Source: Methylobacterium sp. (lineage in GTDB: Bacteria > Pseudomonadota > Alphaproteobacteria > Rhizobiales > Beijerinckiaceae). From it: a DNA stretch of 5,290 nucleotides. The stretch covers positions 1 to 5,290 of the forward strand of contig JADCCH010000140.1 of the NCBI GenBank assembly GCA_020252865.1. Reading direction: 5' to 3'. Position 1 is the first letter of the stretch; each line of letters begins with the position of its first letter. The notes below the pieces were generated by a model, which had not been told where the DNA came from, made no database searches, and was given only the letters and a program-made list of their open reading frames with translations. The position numbers were made by a program, and so were the translations under genes. Shown piece by piece: positions 5,037 through 5,290 of the stretch.

Positions 5037-5110
5037 CGTTGAGAGCGGCCGGATCCAGTTGTTGCGCGAATCGCTCTGCGATCTCGCAGTGGCGCAGGCG
5101 CTGTTGCCCG

Positions 5111-5242
5111 GTGGGCGTCGCGGAACTCGGCAAAGCCTTCAAAAGGCGGGATCTTGGAAGCCGATTCGGCGGCTTGAATGATCCTGGATATCTGGCGCTC
5201 AACCCCAACGGGCGCATACCGACGATCATCGATGGCGACGTC
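5111..5242 (+). pseudogene. Relic of a glutathione S-transferase N-terminal domain
   Basis: In plus frame 5111 the 44 codons read VAELGKAF, KRRDLGSRFGGLNDP, GYLALNPNGRIPTIIDGD. This is the middle of the thioredoxin-like GST N-terminal domain: the end of helix 1, strand 2, the loop, and the NPNGRIPT segment with the conserved cis-Pro that contacts glutathione. What should precede it (about 15-20 residues, with Met and the catalytic Ser/Cys/Tyr) is not seen. TGG GCG at 5112-5117, one frame off, may be the Trp-Ala usual just before the AELG, pointing to a 1-base deletion near 5117. What should follow (roughly LWES-AI-RYLA) is also absent: the frame runs on as RSGSRSEPRS, while the next frame gives LW at 5245-5250 and then unrelated residues. 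The frame has no stop up to the window end but lacks a convincing start or ribosome site. It is best read as a broken gene, cut on both sides. Confidence 0.7.
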
Positions 5243-5290
5243 CGCTCTGGGTCGCGTTCAGAACCGCGAAGCGCCGCGGCCCGGCAATCA

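Noticed and set aside
5023..5229. A 68-codon minus-strand frame at the right edge
   Set aside because: It is antisense to the GST relic, has no family resemblance and no clear ribosome site; the plus-strand GST reading explains much of the same DNA better.

Overview
The window reads as chromosomal DNA of a GC-rich alphaproteobacterium, most likely from the Hyphomicrobiales (Rhizobiales). The reasons are the csp-rpsU gene order (a cold-shock operon of this layout is described in Sinorhizobium meliloti), an S21 protein with a basic, Ala/Pro-rich C-terminal tail, TTG start codons, and an intergenic palindromic repeat of a type I recall from this order. No database search was possible, so the taxonomic call is inference.

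The left half (1-2633) is all on the minus strand. Read in the direction of transcription it holds a SAM-dependent methyltransferase with an N-terminal CxxC/CxxC zinc-binding module (2633-1674), a single-domain cold-shock protein (1446-1234), ribosomal protein S21 (1140-859, TTG start), and the N-terminal 190 codons of a DEAD-box RNA helicase of the RhlE type (570 to beyond position 1, probable TTG start). The last three form a cold-adaptation or RNA-remodelling group: RNA chaperone, translation-initiation ribosomal protein, RNA helicase. The csp and helicase genes each have a candidate promoter and a long structured 5' leader (about 150 and 200 nt), as is usual for cold-regulated genes.

The middle right (2697-4738) is a plus-strand two-component operon, divergent from the methyltransferase across 63 bp. 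It holds an OmpR/PhoB-type response regulator, then a membrane-bound HisKA sensor kinase whose ATG overlaps the regulator's stop (ATGA). The signal and target genes cannot be told from the sequence.

The last 552 bp (4739-5290) hold no intact gene. They contain hairpins just after the kinase, a repeat of about 103 bp made of two long hairpins between short terminal inverted repeats (4905-5007), and a broken piece of a glutathione S-transferase N-terminal domain (5111-5242, plus strand). This stretch looks like a decay zone: a gene relic next to an intergenic palindromic element.

I found no clearly new biological system. The most useful second looks are the GST relic beside the two-hairpin repeat, the structured leaders and TTG starts in the cold-shock group, and a palindrome inside the candidate helicase promoter.
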